From contig JALVMN010000171.1 in the NCBI GenBank assembly GCA_027027005.1, positions 1 through 38,095 of the forward strand: DNA of 38,095 nucleotides, written 5' to 3'. Below the pieces are notes generated by a model. The model had not been told where the DNA came from, did no database searches, and saw nothing but the letters and a program-made list of their open reading frames with translations. Source of the stretch: Desulfobacterales bacterium. GTDB taxonomy: Bacteria; Desulfobacterota; DSM-4660; Desulfatiglandales; Desulfatiglandaceae. The translations under genes and the position numbers were made by a program. Numbering within the stretch: the first letter of the stretch is position 1; the number at the start of each line of letters is the position of its first letter. This document shows, one piece after another, positions 26,533 to 34,780 of the stretch.

Positions 26533-27546
26533 ATGAGTCACAAGTGGTTAAAAGAGATAAAACAAGGCGAATCCGTCAAGGGTCTATATGTGGTGAAGGA
26601 AAAGGGCCTGAGCACCACCAAAAAAGGAGAGCCATTCCTGGCGCTGACCTTGGCTGACAGGAGCGGTGAGGTGGAGGCCAGGGTCTGGGAAGGGGCCAGG
26701 GATGCATCAGCACTCTTTTCAACAGGAGATGTGGTGGAGGTGGAAGGAGAGGTAACCTCTTTCAGGGATAAGGTCCAAATTAATATCAACCGTATCAAGA
26801 AGGTTGAAGGAGAGGCAGATCCATCCATCTTCGTGGAGTCAAGCCCCGAGGACCCCTCTTCCATGATCACCTCTTTGGCCGAACTCTTGAGAAGCATTCG
26901 AGAGCCCTACCTCATCACCCTGGTGAACCTATTCTTGAAGGACCATCGATTTATTGAAAAATTCAAGAAGGCCCCTGCGGCCAAGAATTTTCATCACAAT
27001 TACGTGGGGGGATTGCTGGAACATACCTTGGGGGTGTGCAGGCTGGCTGAGGCAGTGGCAAGGCTTTATCCTCGGCTGGATCGGGACCTGCTCCTTGCAG
27101 GAGGATTCGTGCACGACATAGGGAAGGTAAAGGAGCTTTCCTGCTCCCTTGTCATTGATTACACTGACGAGGGGAGGCTTTTGGGGCATCTCACCTTGGG
27201 AGTGATGATGCTTCGGGAAAAGCTGCAAGTTTTAAAATCATTTCCCCGCGACACCGCAATGAGGCTGGAGCACATGATCCTCAGCCACCACGGAGAATTT
27301 GAGTTCGGCTCCCCCAAGAGGCCCAAGTTCCTGGAAGCACTCATCCTTCACTTCATAGACGACATGGATGCAAAGATAAACGCAGTGGCCCGCTTCATGG
27401 ACAAGGATGCCAGAGACGGTATATGGACTGAATTCCACCGCGCCTTTGAGCGCTTTTTCCTAAAAGGTGTCATCACGGAGGATACACCTACCCAAGAAGA
27501 AGGCCCAAAGGGAGAAACTCGCCAACCCACCCTCTTTTCTACCTGA
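26533..27546 (+). CDS. yhaM: 3'-5' exoribonuclease YhaM-like (OB fold plus HD domain)
   Basis: A 337-residue protein with an N-terminal OB-fold nucleic-acid-binding domain (about 10-95) and an HD phosphohydrolase domain. Metal motifs are LLEHT (H164), HDIGK (194-198), ILSHHGEFEFGSPKRP (249-264) and D276. Order and length agree with YhaM, an RNA-degrading enzyme. The ATG at 26533 is taken rather than the GTG at 26503, because the latter lies inside the aldolase terminator. Its 3' end overlaps the convergent pcm gene by 8 bases. Confidence 0.85.
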   Translation: MSHKWLKEIKQGESVKGLYVVKEKGLSTTKKGEPFLALTLADRSGEVEARVWEGARDASALFSTGDVVEVEGEVTSFRDKVQININRIKKVEGEADPSIFVESSPEDPSSMITSLAELLRSIREPYLITLVNLFLKDHRFIEKFKKAPAAKNFHHNYVGGLLEHTLGVCRLAEAVARLYPRLDRDLLLAGGFVHDIGKVKELSCSLVIDYTDEGRLLGHLTLGVMMLREKLQVLKSFPRDTAMRLEHMILSHHGEFEFGSPKRPKFLEALILHFIDDMDAKINAVARFMDKDARDGIWTEFHRAFERFFLKGVITEDTPTQEEGPKGETRQPTLFST

Positions 27547-28261
27547 GCCCGTCGTTTTCCCTCACCATGGGCACGAAGCGAACGGGCAGCAGTGTTTGGA
27601 GCCTCAATTTGCCGTTCTGCTTGGTTGCAAGGATCAGCTTTTGCACTGTATCCTGGGGGCCCACAGGTATCACCATGCGGCCACCTTCCCTTAACTGCTC
27701 TATGAGTGGCTTGGGGATCTCTTCCGGGGCACAGGTCACTATGATGGCGTCGAAAGGGGCATGTTGGGGCCAGCCCTTGTAGCCGTCGCCAGTAAGGACA
27801 AATATGTTCTCATATCCCATGCCTCTAAGCAGGGCTTCTGCCCTCCTGGCAAGGGAGGGGATGATCTCTATGGTATAGACCTGATCTACAATCTCTGCAA
27901 GCACGGCCGCCTGGTATCCTGAGCCTGTCCCTATCTCCAGCACCTTGTGGTGAGGCTGCAAAGAAAGGGCCTCGGTCATGAATGCCACGATATAGGGCTG
28001 GGAGATGGTCTGGCCCTCCCCGATGGGCAAAGGCCCGTCGTGGTAGGCAAACCTTCTGTATTTCTCCGGGACAAAGAGGTGGCGGGGGACCCTTTTCATG
28101 GCCTCAATGACCCCCTTGTCCTTTATGCCACGGGCAACGATCTGCTGCTCCACCATCTTATGGCGCAGGGCTTCAAAATCCAGGCCCTCTCCCACACAAG
28201 AGCAGGGTAGTCCCACAAAGAGCATGATTCCGAGCAATAGAATCAAACTCTGCTTATACAT
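27539..28261 (-). CDS. pcm: Protein-L-isoaspartate O-methyltransferase with signal peptide
   Basis: A 240-residue PCMT that uses SAM to methylate isoaspartyl residues and so repair aged proteins. The family motifs PIGEGQTISQPYIVA (79-93) and VLEIGTGSGYQAA (107-119) are intact. Unlike the usual cytosolic enzyme it begins with a typical signal sequence (about residues 4-24), ending near CSCVGEG. AGAGGG precedes the ATG, so this start looks genuine. Export would place a SAM enzyme in the periplasm, which is unusual. It is last in the rlmE-yebC-ruvCAB-dac direction, 87 bases after the diadenylate cyclase. Confidence 0.9.
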   Translation of the reverse strand: MYKQSLILLLGIMLFVGLPCSCVGEGLDFEALRHKMVEQQIVARGIKDKGVIEAMKRVPRHLFVPEKYRRFAYHDGPLPIGEGQTISQPYIVAFMTEALSLQPHHKVLEIGTGSGYQAAVLAEIVDQVYTIEIIPSLARRAEALLRGMGYENIFVLTGDGYKGWPQHAPFDAIIVTCAPEEIPKPLIEQLREGGRMVIPVGPQDTVQKLILATKQNGKLRLQTLLPVRFVPMVRENDGLR

Positions 28262-28348
28262 TCCCAGCCCTCTTTCAACAGCACTTAGATTAATCTGGAA
28301 GCAGGCAAACCCATGTGCATTCTTGATAATGGTAGCCCTTGTTCCGGG

Positions 28349-28969
28349 CTAGTGGCGTGAAGGGGTGGCTTTTGAGGAAACGGCCTTGCTTATCACAGTA
28401 AGATCACGGTCGGTCTTTTCTGATACCAGGCCTGTCAGGTGATGCGAGTATCTGCTTAGCATCCATATCTCAGGGATGATCTCCGAGATGAGCTCTCCAT
28501 CGTCAAAGACCCGCACGATGGAGCTTTCAGATACCACCACCCCCACTGCATCGGTTGCCTTTGAAATGGAGGCGGCAGCCATGTGCCTGGTGCCGAATCC
28601 CAGGGGGAGCCTGATCCCTTCGGCAGCTGCGCTGATGTAACGGCAGGCCGAAACCACCACACCGCTGTCATCCACCACAAAGGCACCGTCCAGGAGTGCC
28701 AACTCCTTTACAGTCTCCCTCAAATTTGGGTTGGTAATCTGTTTCAAGTGATCCGGATGACCGTATAAAGGGTCCAAGATCAAGGGCCTGGACCTCTTGA
28801 GCACTTCCTCTGCGTCTGAGACCACGAACAGGGTGCCCACCTTTTTCCCTTCTCGTCCCTCACGGGCGATCTCAAGGCCGAGCAAGATCACCTCCCTGAG
28901 CGTGTCCTGATTGATATTCCTCTCAGGGCAGCAGATGTCACTCAGGATCTCGTATGAGCTGGTATTCAA
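28349..28969 (-). CDS. Diadenylate cyclase (stand-alone DisA_N domain)
   Basis: A 206-residue soluble protein with the diadenylate cyclase domain in its C-terminal half. The catalytic motifs are DGA (94-96) and GTRHMAAASI (126-135), followed by VVVSE (144-148). It should condense two ATP to c-di-AMP. There is no membrane region as in CdaA and no DNA-binding HhH domain as in DisA; the N-terminal 85 residues are a different regulatory or oligomerising region. The start is TTG at 28969, with GGGAGG nine bases upstream. It follows ruvB by 18 bases. Confidence 0.88.
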   Translation of the reverse strand: MNTSSYEILSDICCPERNINQDTLREVILLGLEIAREGREGKKVGTLFVVSDAEEVLKRSRPLILDPLYGHPDHLKQITNPNLRETVKELALLDGAFVVDDSGVVVSACRYISAAAEGIRLPLGFGTRHMAAASISKATDAVGVVVSESSIVRVFDDGELISEIIPEIWMLSRYSHHLTGLVSEKTDRDLTVISKAVSSKATPSRH

Positions 28970-28987
28970 GCCTCCTCACCTCCCTGT

Positions 28988-30016
28988 TTAAAAAAGGCTT
29001 TCTTGCATTGGCCCCTTTTTGTTGCCCTGTTTTATACCAAAGTGTTCATACGCCCGCTTGGTGGCAACCCTTCCCCTAGGGGTCCGTTTTATGTATCCAC
29101 ACTGGATCAGAAAAGGCTCATAGACGTCTTCCAGGGTATCCTTTTCTTCGCTCACCGCGGCAGAAAGGCTGTCAAGACCGATGGGGCCTCCGTCGAACTT
29201 CTCTATTATAGTTAACATTATGTGCCGATCCATCTTGTCAAGGCCCCTTTCGTCCACTTCCAGCATATCCAGGGCACGGGCTGCCACAACTCTGGTAATG
29301 ACTCCGTCGCCTTCCACCTGTGCGAAGTCCCTCACCCGCCTGAGCAACCTGTTGGCCACCCTGGGAGTGCCCCTGGCCCGTCTGGCAATCTCAAAGGCCC
29401 CGTCTTCCTCTATGGGGATTTCCAGGAGCGAGGCAGAACGAAGCACGATCTTCTTGAGATCTTCCGGCCCATAGAAGTCCACCCTCAGCATGACCCCGAA
29501 CCTGTCACGGAGGGGAGGGGTCAGCAGCCCGGCCCTGGTGGTGGCCCCCACCAGGGTAAAGGGCGGAAGGGGGATCTTCATGGTCCTGGCCGAAGGCCCC
29601 TGGCCGATAATTATGTCCAGCTTATAGTCCTCCATGGCGGGATATAATATTTCCTCAACCACATGGTTTAGGCGGTGGATCTCGTCGATAAAGAGCACAT
29701 CCCTGGGCTGGAGGCTTGTAAGGATTGCGGCCAGGTCGCCGGGCTTGTCAATTACCGGCCCGGAGGTACTTTTGATACCCACACCCAGCTCATTGGCAAT
29801 AATATGGGCAAGGGATGTCTTTCCAAGCCCCGGGCTTCCGTGCAGGAGGACATGGTCCAGGGCCTCGGTCCTCCCCCTTGCTGCTTCAATAAACACCCTC
29901 AGATTTCTCTTCAATTCTTCCTGGCCGATATATTCGTCCAGGAAGCGGGGCCTCAGGCTCACCTCTGCAGGCACATCATCGGCCTTGGGCTCCGGGTCTA
30001 TGATCCTCTCTGCCAT
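28988..30016 (-). CDS. ruvB: RuvB, Holliday junction branch-migration ATPase
   Basis: A 342-residue AAA+ motor, the usual RuvB length. Walker A is GSPGLGKTS (60-68), Walker B FIDEIH (109-114), and the C-terminal winged helix ends with [16 protein letters not shown]. It drives branch migration with RuvA. It follows ruvA by 23 bases in a ruvC-ruvA-ruvB operon. Confidence 0.97.
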   Translation of the reverse strand: MAERIIDPEPKADDVPAEVSLRPRFLDEYIGQEELKRNLRVFIEAARGRTEALDHVLLHGSPGLGKTSLAHIIANELGVGIKSTSGPVIDKPGDLAAILTSLQPRDVLFIDEIHRLNHVVEEILYPAMEDYKLDIIIGQGPSARTMKIPLPPFTLVGATTRAGLLTPPLRDRFGVMLRVDFYGPEDLKKIVLRSASLLEIPIEEDGAFEIARRARGTPRVANRLLRRVRDFAQVEGDGVITRVVAARALDMLEVDERGLDKMDRHIMLTIIEKFDGGPIGLDSLSAAVSEEKDTLEDVYEPFLIQCGYIKRTPRGRVATKRAYEHFGIKQGNKKGPMQESLF

Positions 30017-30039
30017 TTGCCTCTATTTTCCTTTTCTTT

Positions 30040-30633
30040 TCAGGCCAAAAGTTTCAGGGCCTCCTTTATAAGCCCTTCAAGGGACAGTTCTCCTCCCATC
30101 TTCCTTGCCCTTTCCACCGCCTTCTTTGCTGACTTCAAGGGATAGCCCAGGTTGGTGAGGGCCGAGATGGTATCCGAAATAAGTGGGTCATCAGGAACCG
30201 GCATGGGGGCCCTCTCCTTTTCACCGCCAAAGCGTTGGGCCTTTTCCCTGAGTTCCACCACAATCCGCTCGGCGGTCTTCTTGCCCACACCCGGGATGGA
30301 TCGAAGCCTCAGGGCATCGCCAGAAGCAATTGCTTCCAGCAGTTCTTCGGGCCCCATCCCTGAGAGGATGTTAACGGCCAGCTTTGGTCCAATGCCCGAC
30401 ACTGAGATGAGCATGAGAAACAGCTCTTTTTCAAGACTGGATCGGAAGCCAAAGAGTACGATGGCGTCCTCACGCACATGGGTGTAAATGTGGAGGCTCA
30501 CGTCCTGGTCCTGCTCTGGCAGCGTGTAAAAGGTAGAAAGGGGCACCAGAACTTCATAGCCTACCCCACCGGTTTCAATGATCACCGATTGGGTGGATTT
30601 TTTGAAGATCTGTCCCTTGAGGTGGGCTATCAT
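30040..30633 (-). CDS. ruvA: RuvA, Holliday junction-binding subunit
   Basis: A 197-residue protein starting MIAHLKGQI. An OB fold is followed by two helix-hairpin-helix motifs (SGIGPKLA and PGVGKKTAERIV) and the C-terminal RuvB-contact domain. The ATG at 30633 is chosen because it overlaps the ruvC stop as ATGA and begins the conserved OB fold; an upstream in-frame start at 30675 adds 14 unconserved residues inside ruvC. Confidence 0.96.
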   Translation of the reverse strand: MIAHLKGQIFKKSTQSVIIETGGVGYEVLVPLSTFYTLPEQDQDVSLHIYTHVREDAIVLFGFRSSLEKELFLMLISVSGIGPKLAVNILSGMGPEELLEAIASGDALRLRSIPGVGKKTAERIVVELREKAQRFGGEKERAPMPVPDDPLISDTISALTNLGYPLKSAKKAVERARKMGGELSLEGLIKEALKLLA

Positions 30634-31118
30634 GCCTTGCACCTTTGCCCGTAGTCCTGCCAGTTCAAGTGGCAAACCGCTGCAGCCAATGCATCAGAGG
30701 AATCCCACGCCGGATCCTCATCCAGCCCCAATATGATCTTGACCATGGCCCTTACTTGATCCTTTGAGGCCCTCCCGTATCCCACAACGGCCTTTTTTAT
30801 CTGGAGGGCAGAGTATTCGTGGATCCTGAGTCCACAGTGGACTGCAGCTATGAGAACCGCTCCCCTTGCGTGACCCAGTTTGAGGCTGCTCTTGACGTTT
30901 TTGGCGTAGAACACCTCTTCTACGGCAAGCTCCTCCGGGCCATAGCGCCCCATGAGCTCGACCATTGAGGTGAATATGTTGTGGATTCGATTGTAGAAAG
31001 GGGTGTTCCGGGGAAATGTGATCTGGCCCCATCCAAGGCAGGTCAACCTGCCGTCCACCTTTTGGACCAGCCCGTAACCCGTTGCATTGGAGCCGGGATC
31101 AACCCCCAGCACTATCAT
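30630..31118 (-). CDS. ruvC: RuvC, Holliday junction resolvase
   Basis: A 162-residue endonuclease starting [16 protein letters not shown], with the catalytic Asp7, Glu in LAVEEVFY and the C-terminal acidic pair in DSSDALA. Length is normal. Its start overlaps the yebC stop as ATGA and its stop overlaps the ruvA start, so translation is coupled on both sides. Confidence 0.97.
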   Translation of the reverse strand: MIVLGVDPGSNATGYGLVQKVDGRLTCLGWGQITFPRNTPFYNRIHNIFTSMVELMGRYGPEELAVEEVFYAKNVKSSLKLGHARGAVLIAAVHCGLRIHEYSALQIKKAVVGYGRASKDQVRAMVKIILGLDEDPAWDSSDALAAAVCHLNWQDYGQRCKA

Positions 31119-31864
31119 GAGCTCATGGCCTCCATTACATCCTCAGGGATGTCAAAGTTGGCGTAGACATGGCTCACATCATCGTTGTCTTCCAGGGCCT
31201 GCATCAGGCTGAGCATCTGTTGAGCCTTCTTTCCCTCCAGCTTCACCGTGTTCTTGGGTATCATACCGATCTCAGCCACATTGTACGGGATCCCTCTTTC
31301 CTCGATGGCCTTTTTCACCCTCTCGAAATCTCCCGGATCGGTGAGCACCTCGAATTGGGTTTCATCCTCTTTTACATCCTCGGCCCCTGCCTCCAGGGCC
31401 ACATCCAGGAGGGTCTCCTCGTCCACCTTGTCCTTATCAATGACTATGAGGCCCTTTTTCTCAAATATCCAGGCTACACAGCCCGGCTCCCCCAGGCTTC
31501 CCCCATGGCGTTCAAACAGGTGCTTTATTTCTGCCACGGTTCGATTCCGGTTATCGGTAAGGCAATCCACCAGCACGGCAACGCCACCCGGCCCGTAGCC
31601 CTCGTAATTGGCCTCTTCATAGGCGGTTCCTTCCAGTTCGCCGGTGCCCTTTTTTATGGCCCTCTCGATATTCTCCTTGGGCATGTTTTCCGCCTTGGCA
31701 GCGGCAATGGCGGCCCGAAGCCTGGGGTTGGCGGCAGGATCTCCCCCCCCGACCCTGGCAGCCACTGTGATTTCCCTGATCAGCTTGGTAAATATCTTGC
31801 CACGCTTGGCGTCCACGGCCGCCTTTTTGTGTTTGATGGAACTCCACTTAGAATGACCTGACAT
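31115..31864 (-). CDS. yebC: YebC/PmpR-family transcriptional regulator or translation factor
   Basis: A 249-residue protein with the family start [16 protein letters not shown] and normal length. YebC proteins were described as DNA-binding regulators, and one branch helps ribosomes through proline stretches. The link yebC-ruvCAB is common in bacteria. It begins 4 bases after the stop of rlmE. Confidence 0.96.
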   Translation of the reverse strand: MSGHSKWSSIKHKKAAVDAKRGKIFTKLIREITVAARVGGGDPAANPRLRAAIAAAKAENMPKENIERAIKKGTGELEGTAYEEANYEGYGPGGVAVLVDCLTDNRNRTVAEIKHLFERHGGSLGEPGCVAWIFEKKGLIVIDKDKVDEETLLDVALEAGAEDVKEDETQFEVLTDPGDFERVKKAIEERGIPYNVAEIGMIPKNTVKLEGKKAQQMLSLMQALEDNDDVSHVYANFDIPEDVMEAMSS

Positions 31865-31868
31865 TACC

Positions 31869-32480
31869 TCAAACCTCCCTTGCCTCCTGGTTATCTATTT
31901 TTGATAGACCAACGAGATAGATTTCACGGCTCCCCTTTCTCACGGCCTTGGGCCTCAGGGCCTTCACCTGTCTGTAGCGTCTCTGCAAGGAGCCCTTGAA
32001 TCCCGGCAAGTCTCCTGACTCGAACACCTTGCAAACGAACTTTCCCCCGGGCTTCAATACCCTATCTGCCACTTCCATTGCCTTCTCACTCAGGGCCATG
32101 GAGCGGGCGGCATCCACATCCCTTGCCCCGGACGTGCGTGGGGCCAGGTCACTTATCACCACGTCCACCGTTCCGATTTGACTCAGCAACGACTCTGGAT
32201 CCAGTTCCAATATATCCGCCTCCATGAACCTGAATCCGTCGGATATTGGTGTCTCTACTCTGTTGAGATCTATCCCAATGACCTCGCCCTTGCTACCCAC
32301 CTTGCTGGAGGCATATTGAGACCAAGAGCCTGGACTGCACCCAAGATCCAGGACCCTCTGGCCGGGACGAAAGATATGGAACTTCTTGTCAAGCTCTTGA
32401 AGTTTATAGACGGATCGTGCAAGCCAAGCCTCTTGTCTCGCCCTGCGGCTATAGTGATCCGCCCACTTGTTTCGTTTCAT
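31869..32480 (-). CDS. rlmE: 23S rRNA 2'-O-ribose U2552 methyltransferase RlmE
   Basis: A 203-residue FtsJ/RrmJ-type SAM methyltransferase. The SAM loop is [15 protein letters not shown] (43-57), and the catalytic Lys-Asp-Lys set appears as K26, D111 (ISDLAP) and K151 (FVCKVF). It methylates U2552 in the ribosomal A loop. It leads the minus-strand operon rlmE-yebC-ruvCAB-dac(-pcm). No clear promoter was identified upstream. Confidence 0.92.
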   Translation of the reverse strand: MKRNKWADHYSRRARQEAWLARSVYKLQELDKKFHIFRPGQRVLDLGCSPGSWSQYASSKVGSKGEVIGIDLNRVETPISDGFRFMEADILELDPESLLSQIGTVDVVISDLAPRTSGARDVDAARSMALSEKAMEVADRVLKPGGKFVCKVFESGDLPGFKGSLQRRYRQVKALRPKAVRKGSREIYLVGLSKIDNQEAREV

Positions 32481-32727
32481 ATCCAGAGAAATTTGGTGTT
32501 CTTAGCCCCATAACCATAGAAATCTTTAACATAGACCGATAGGCATTTCAATGTCCATGGCCCTAAAGCCCCCACATCCTTTTTAAAAAATCTCCCGGGC
32601 CATAGGGATAACGGGAATTGATCTGTAAAATACTAGTCTCAGGCACTTATGGACTCACAACTGATGCGGGGATTGAGGCGCAGTGGGGGGGAGCCCGAAG
32701 GTATCGGCGGCTGCAAAATTTACGAAA

Positions 32728-32958
32728 TCAGATACCGCAGGTCTTCCGGACCTCATCGTTTTCCATGAGTTCATCCACAGGACCCTGGAAGCAGACCCTT
32801 CCATCGTCAATGATGTAGCCGTAATCGCTCAACTTCAGGGTGAAGGTCACATTCTGCTCTGCAAGGAGCACGGTGAGGCCTGAGGACTTGAGCTTTTGGA
32901 TGGTTTCCCGAAACAGCCTGACCAGGGCCGGGGCAAGTCCCTCAGTGGGTTCGTCGAG
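32728..32958 (-). pseudogene. Truncated LivF-type ABC transporter ATPase (C-terminal remnant)
   Basis: About 76 residues match the C-terminal third of branched-chain amino-acid ABC ATPases (LivF). Walker B and D-loop are seen as LDEPTEGLAP, then LLAEQN with the H-loop region replaced by VTFTL, and a C-terminal GRVCFQGPVDEL. The Walker A, Q-loop and signature segment that should come before are absent; the upstream frame is unrelated and no LivG, LivM or LivH genes follow. It is therefore a decayed fragment and not a gene. Confidence 0.8.
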
Positions 32959-33319
32959 CTCCATCTTTAAAGGTTTGAGGTTTTTCAAGACGGAAAGACC
33001 AAGCCTTGCTCCACAAAATCAACAATTCTTGATGGTGAAACCAAAAAGCGGCCGACAAAGTGCAGTCTAGGCAAATGTAATAGAAATTCCCTAACCATGT
33101 CAACCGCCATATGGCTCACACAAGCCCCCCTTTGATTCCTCGAAAATAGACACCCCCTGTTCACTAAAGTGCACCAGCCTAATACTTCTCTGAGATTCGT
33201 TACAGCAGGGCATGGGCCTAACCACCTAACATTACAGAAGTTATTAAAAAGGCAGTTTTGGAATGCAACTTGCTACTGAAAATAGGCAAGTCAAGGGGAA
33301 CAAGAAGGGGGTGACCCGG
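32959..33319. other. Intergenic region without recognisable gene
   Basis: Apart from the LivF remnant, the stretch from rlmE (32481) to the small exported protein gene (33320) shows no supported gene, tRNA or clear promoter. Stop codons are frequent in all frames at 33071-33262. The decay of LivF suggests old, degenerating DNA. Confidence 0.6.
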
Positions 33320-33718
33320 ATGGCAAAGAAGATCCTGATAGGAGTAATGATGTTTACAGCCTTTGGATTTGTGTCATCCACAGGGGCAGCAGACTTTGCT
33401 GGGCTTCCCACTGCACCGGTTTATCTGGATGCATTTGGCGGGGCACTCGCAGCTGAGGCCTCATGGTCTCCCTGGAAACAAGGGCTGGGAGACGAGCGAG
33501 TATGCTCTTCCTGGAAGATAGTTAACAGCAGCGCAATGGCATCTGCTTGCTGGATGGCTGATGAGGCTGAATTCTTTGGACTTGATTCCAACTGGACTCA
33601 GAAGAGGAGGTATGTAGTTGGTGTCATGTTCACTTTAAGCGGCCTAAAAGGTGCAGCCAAGGCCCTTGGATTCGGGTCCTCTGTCTCCCTGTTCATTGAT
33701 TCCCCTGATTTGCGCTGA
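33320..33718 (+). CDS. Small exported protein of unknown function
   Basis: A 132-residue protein, function not recognised. A signal peptide is clear: MAKK, a hydrophobic stretch (5-18) and a likely cut near STGAAD (residues 20-25). The mature part, about 108 residues, has two Cys (C62 and C77), which may pair in the periplasm, many aromatic residues, and a hydrophobic, Gly-rich C-terminal segment (100-127). The ATG at 33320 has AGGGGGTGA upstream; an earlier ATG at 33263 would put 19 polar residues before the signal. Two hairpins follow, so it seems a single-gene transcript. Confidence 0.65.
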   Translation: MAKKILIGVMMFTAFGFVSSTGAADFAGLPTAPVYLDAFGGALAAEASWSPWKQGLGDERVCSSWKIVNSSAMASACWMADEAEFFGLDSNWTQKRRYVVGVMFTLSGLKGAAKALGFGSSVSLFIDSPDLR

Positions 33719-33740
33719 CCGAGCGGGCTGACCATGCCCT

Positions 33741-33763
33741 CCTGCCTGTGGGAAACAGGCAGG
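33741..33763 (+). terminator. Hairpin after the small exported protein gene
   Basis: CCTGCCTGT and ACAGGCAGG form a perfect nine-pair stem with a five-base loop. No T-run follows directly, so it may act as an mRNA 3'-end stabiliser ahead of the stronger terminator 29 bases farther on. Confidence 0.5.
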
Positions 33764-33791
33764 CTCACCTTCCCGTCCTCTTTTCCCTCCC

Positions 33792-33823
33792 AAAGCAGGA
33801 CCCTCATGAAGGGTCCTGCTTTT
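33792..33823 (+). terminator. Rho-independent terminator
   Basis: AAAGCAGGACCCT (33792-33804) pairs perfectly with AGGGTCCTGCTTT (33810-33822) around a CATGA loop, a 13-pair stem with U-run. The A-run on the left makes it potentially bidirectional. It separates the small exported protein from the MoxR operon. Confidence 0.85.
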
Positions 33824-33913
33824 CCTTTATTGACCCTATAGAACTTCTGGCCATTGAGCTGAAATGGCGTTAGAATATTTTTTAAAGATATACCGCGGAG
33901 GTGAATCCGACAG

Positions 33914-34780
33914 ATGGAGACCGTAATAATAGAAGGGGTTGAGCTGCATCTCTCCCAGCCAGATGAGGTGCCCATGGAGTGGGTGGGCCAGCCCGAATTA
34001 ATTTCCCAGGTGCTTGCAGCATGGTTGCTGGTGGGTGACGATGATGTGCCCCTTAACCCTCGGCTGGTGGGAAAACCCGGGGTGGGAAAGACCACCCTTG
34101 CCTACTATGCTGGGAAGGCCCTGGGAAAGCCGGTTTATCTCTTCCAGGCAACAATGGACACAAGGCCCGAGGACCTGATCGTAACCCCTGTGATCTCTGA
34201 CAATGGAAAGATTAAATACATGGCAAGCTCCATCGTCTCTGCAATGATAAAGGGAGGAGTGGCAGTAATAGACGAGGGGAACAGGATGAGTGAGAAGTCG
34301 TGGGCATCCCTTGCCCCCCTCCTGGACAACCGCAGGTATGTGGAGTCAGTGGTGGCAGGCATCAAGATAAAGGCTCATCCTGAGTTCAGGCTGTGCACCA
34401 CCATGAACGAAGACGCCAGCACCTTTGAACTACCCGAATACATCCACTCCAGGCTACAGCCCCAGATATTTATCGATTTCCCCGAGCGTGACGAAGAGAT
34501 GCTGATCCTGAAGAAAAACCTGCCCTTTGCAGACCAGGAGATCCTGGACTATGTGGTGGAATTCCTCCAAAGTGCCCATGATGCAGATGAGCCCTATTCT
34601 GTGCGCGATGGCATAAATATCGCTCGCTATGCATTGAAGAGGCTCACCATAAACAAAAAGAGCTCAGGAGGAGAGACCTCCATTGTGGAATTGCTCAAAG
34701 AGGCCGCATCCATGATCTTGGACCCCCATGCAGCAGAATATTTCAAGGCCATTGTGGATGACACTGAATACGATGCCTGA
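33914..34780 (+). CDS. MoxR-type AAA+ ATPase
   Basis: A 288-residue AAA+ ATPase of the MoxR/CbbQ/NorQ kind. Walker A is GKPGVGKTT (53-61), Walker B VAVIDE (116-121), sensor 1 Asn165 (CTTMNED) and a sensor-2 Arg near PYSVRDGINIARY. Such ATPases remodel or activate a partner protein, usually with a VWA-domain protein encoded next door. No VWA gene is present here. GGAGGTGA precedes the ATG. The last 8 bases overlap the start of the next gene, so the two products are probably made in step and act together. Confidence 0.88.
   Translation: METVIIEGVELHLSQPDEVPMEWVGQPELISQVLAAWLLVGDDDVPLNPRLVGKPGVGKTTLAYYAGKALGKPVYLFQATMDTRPEDLIVTPVISDNGKIKYMASSIVSAMIKGGVAVIDEGNRMSEKSWASLAPLLDNRRYVESVVAGIKIKAHPEFRLCTTMNEDASTFELPEYIHSRLQPQIFIDFPERDEEMLILKKNLPFADQEILDYVVEFLQSAHDADEPYSVRDGINIARYALKRLTINKKSSGGETSIVELLKEAASMILDPHAAEYFKAIVDDTEYDA

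Noticed and set aside
31169-31861. Plus-strand frame of 230 codons opposite yebC
   Set aside because: YebC on the minus strand is full length and conserved; the opposite frame is a shadow.
33140-33175. Possible insertion-sequence end (GACACCCCC-like string)
   Set aside because: No matching inverted copy, target duplication or transposase was found nearby.
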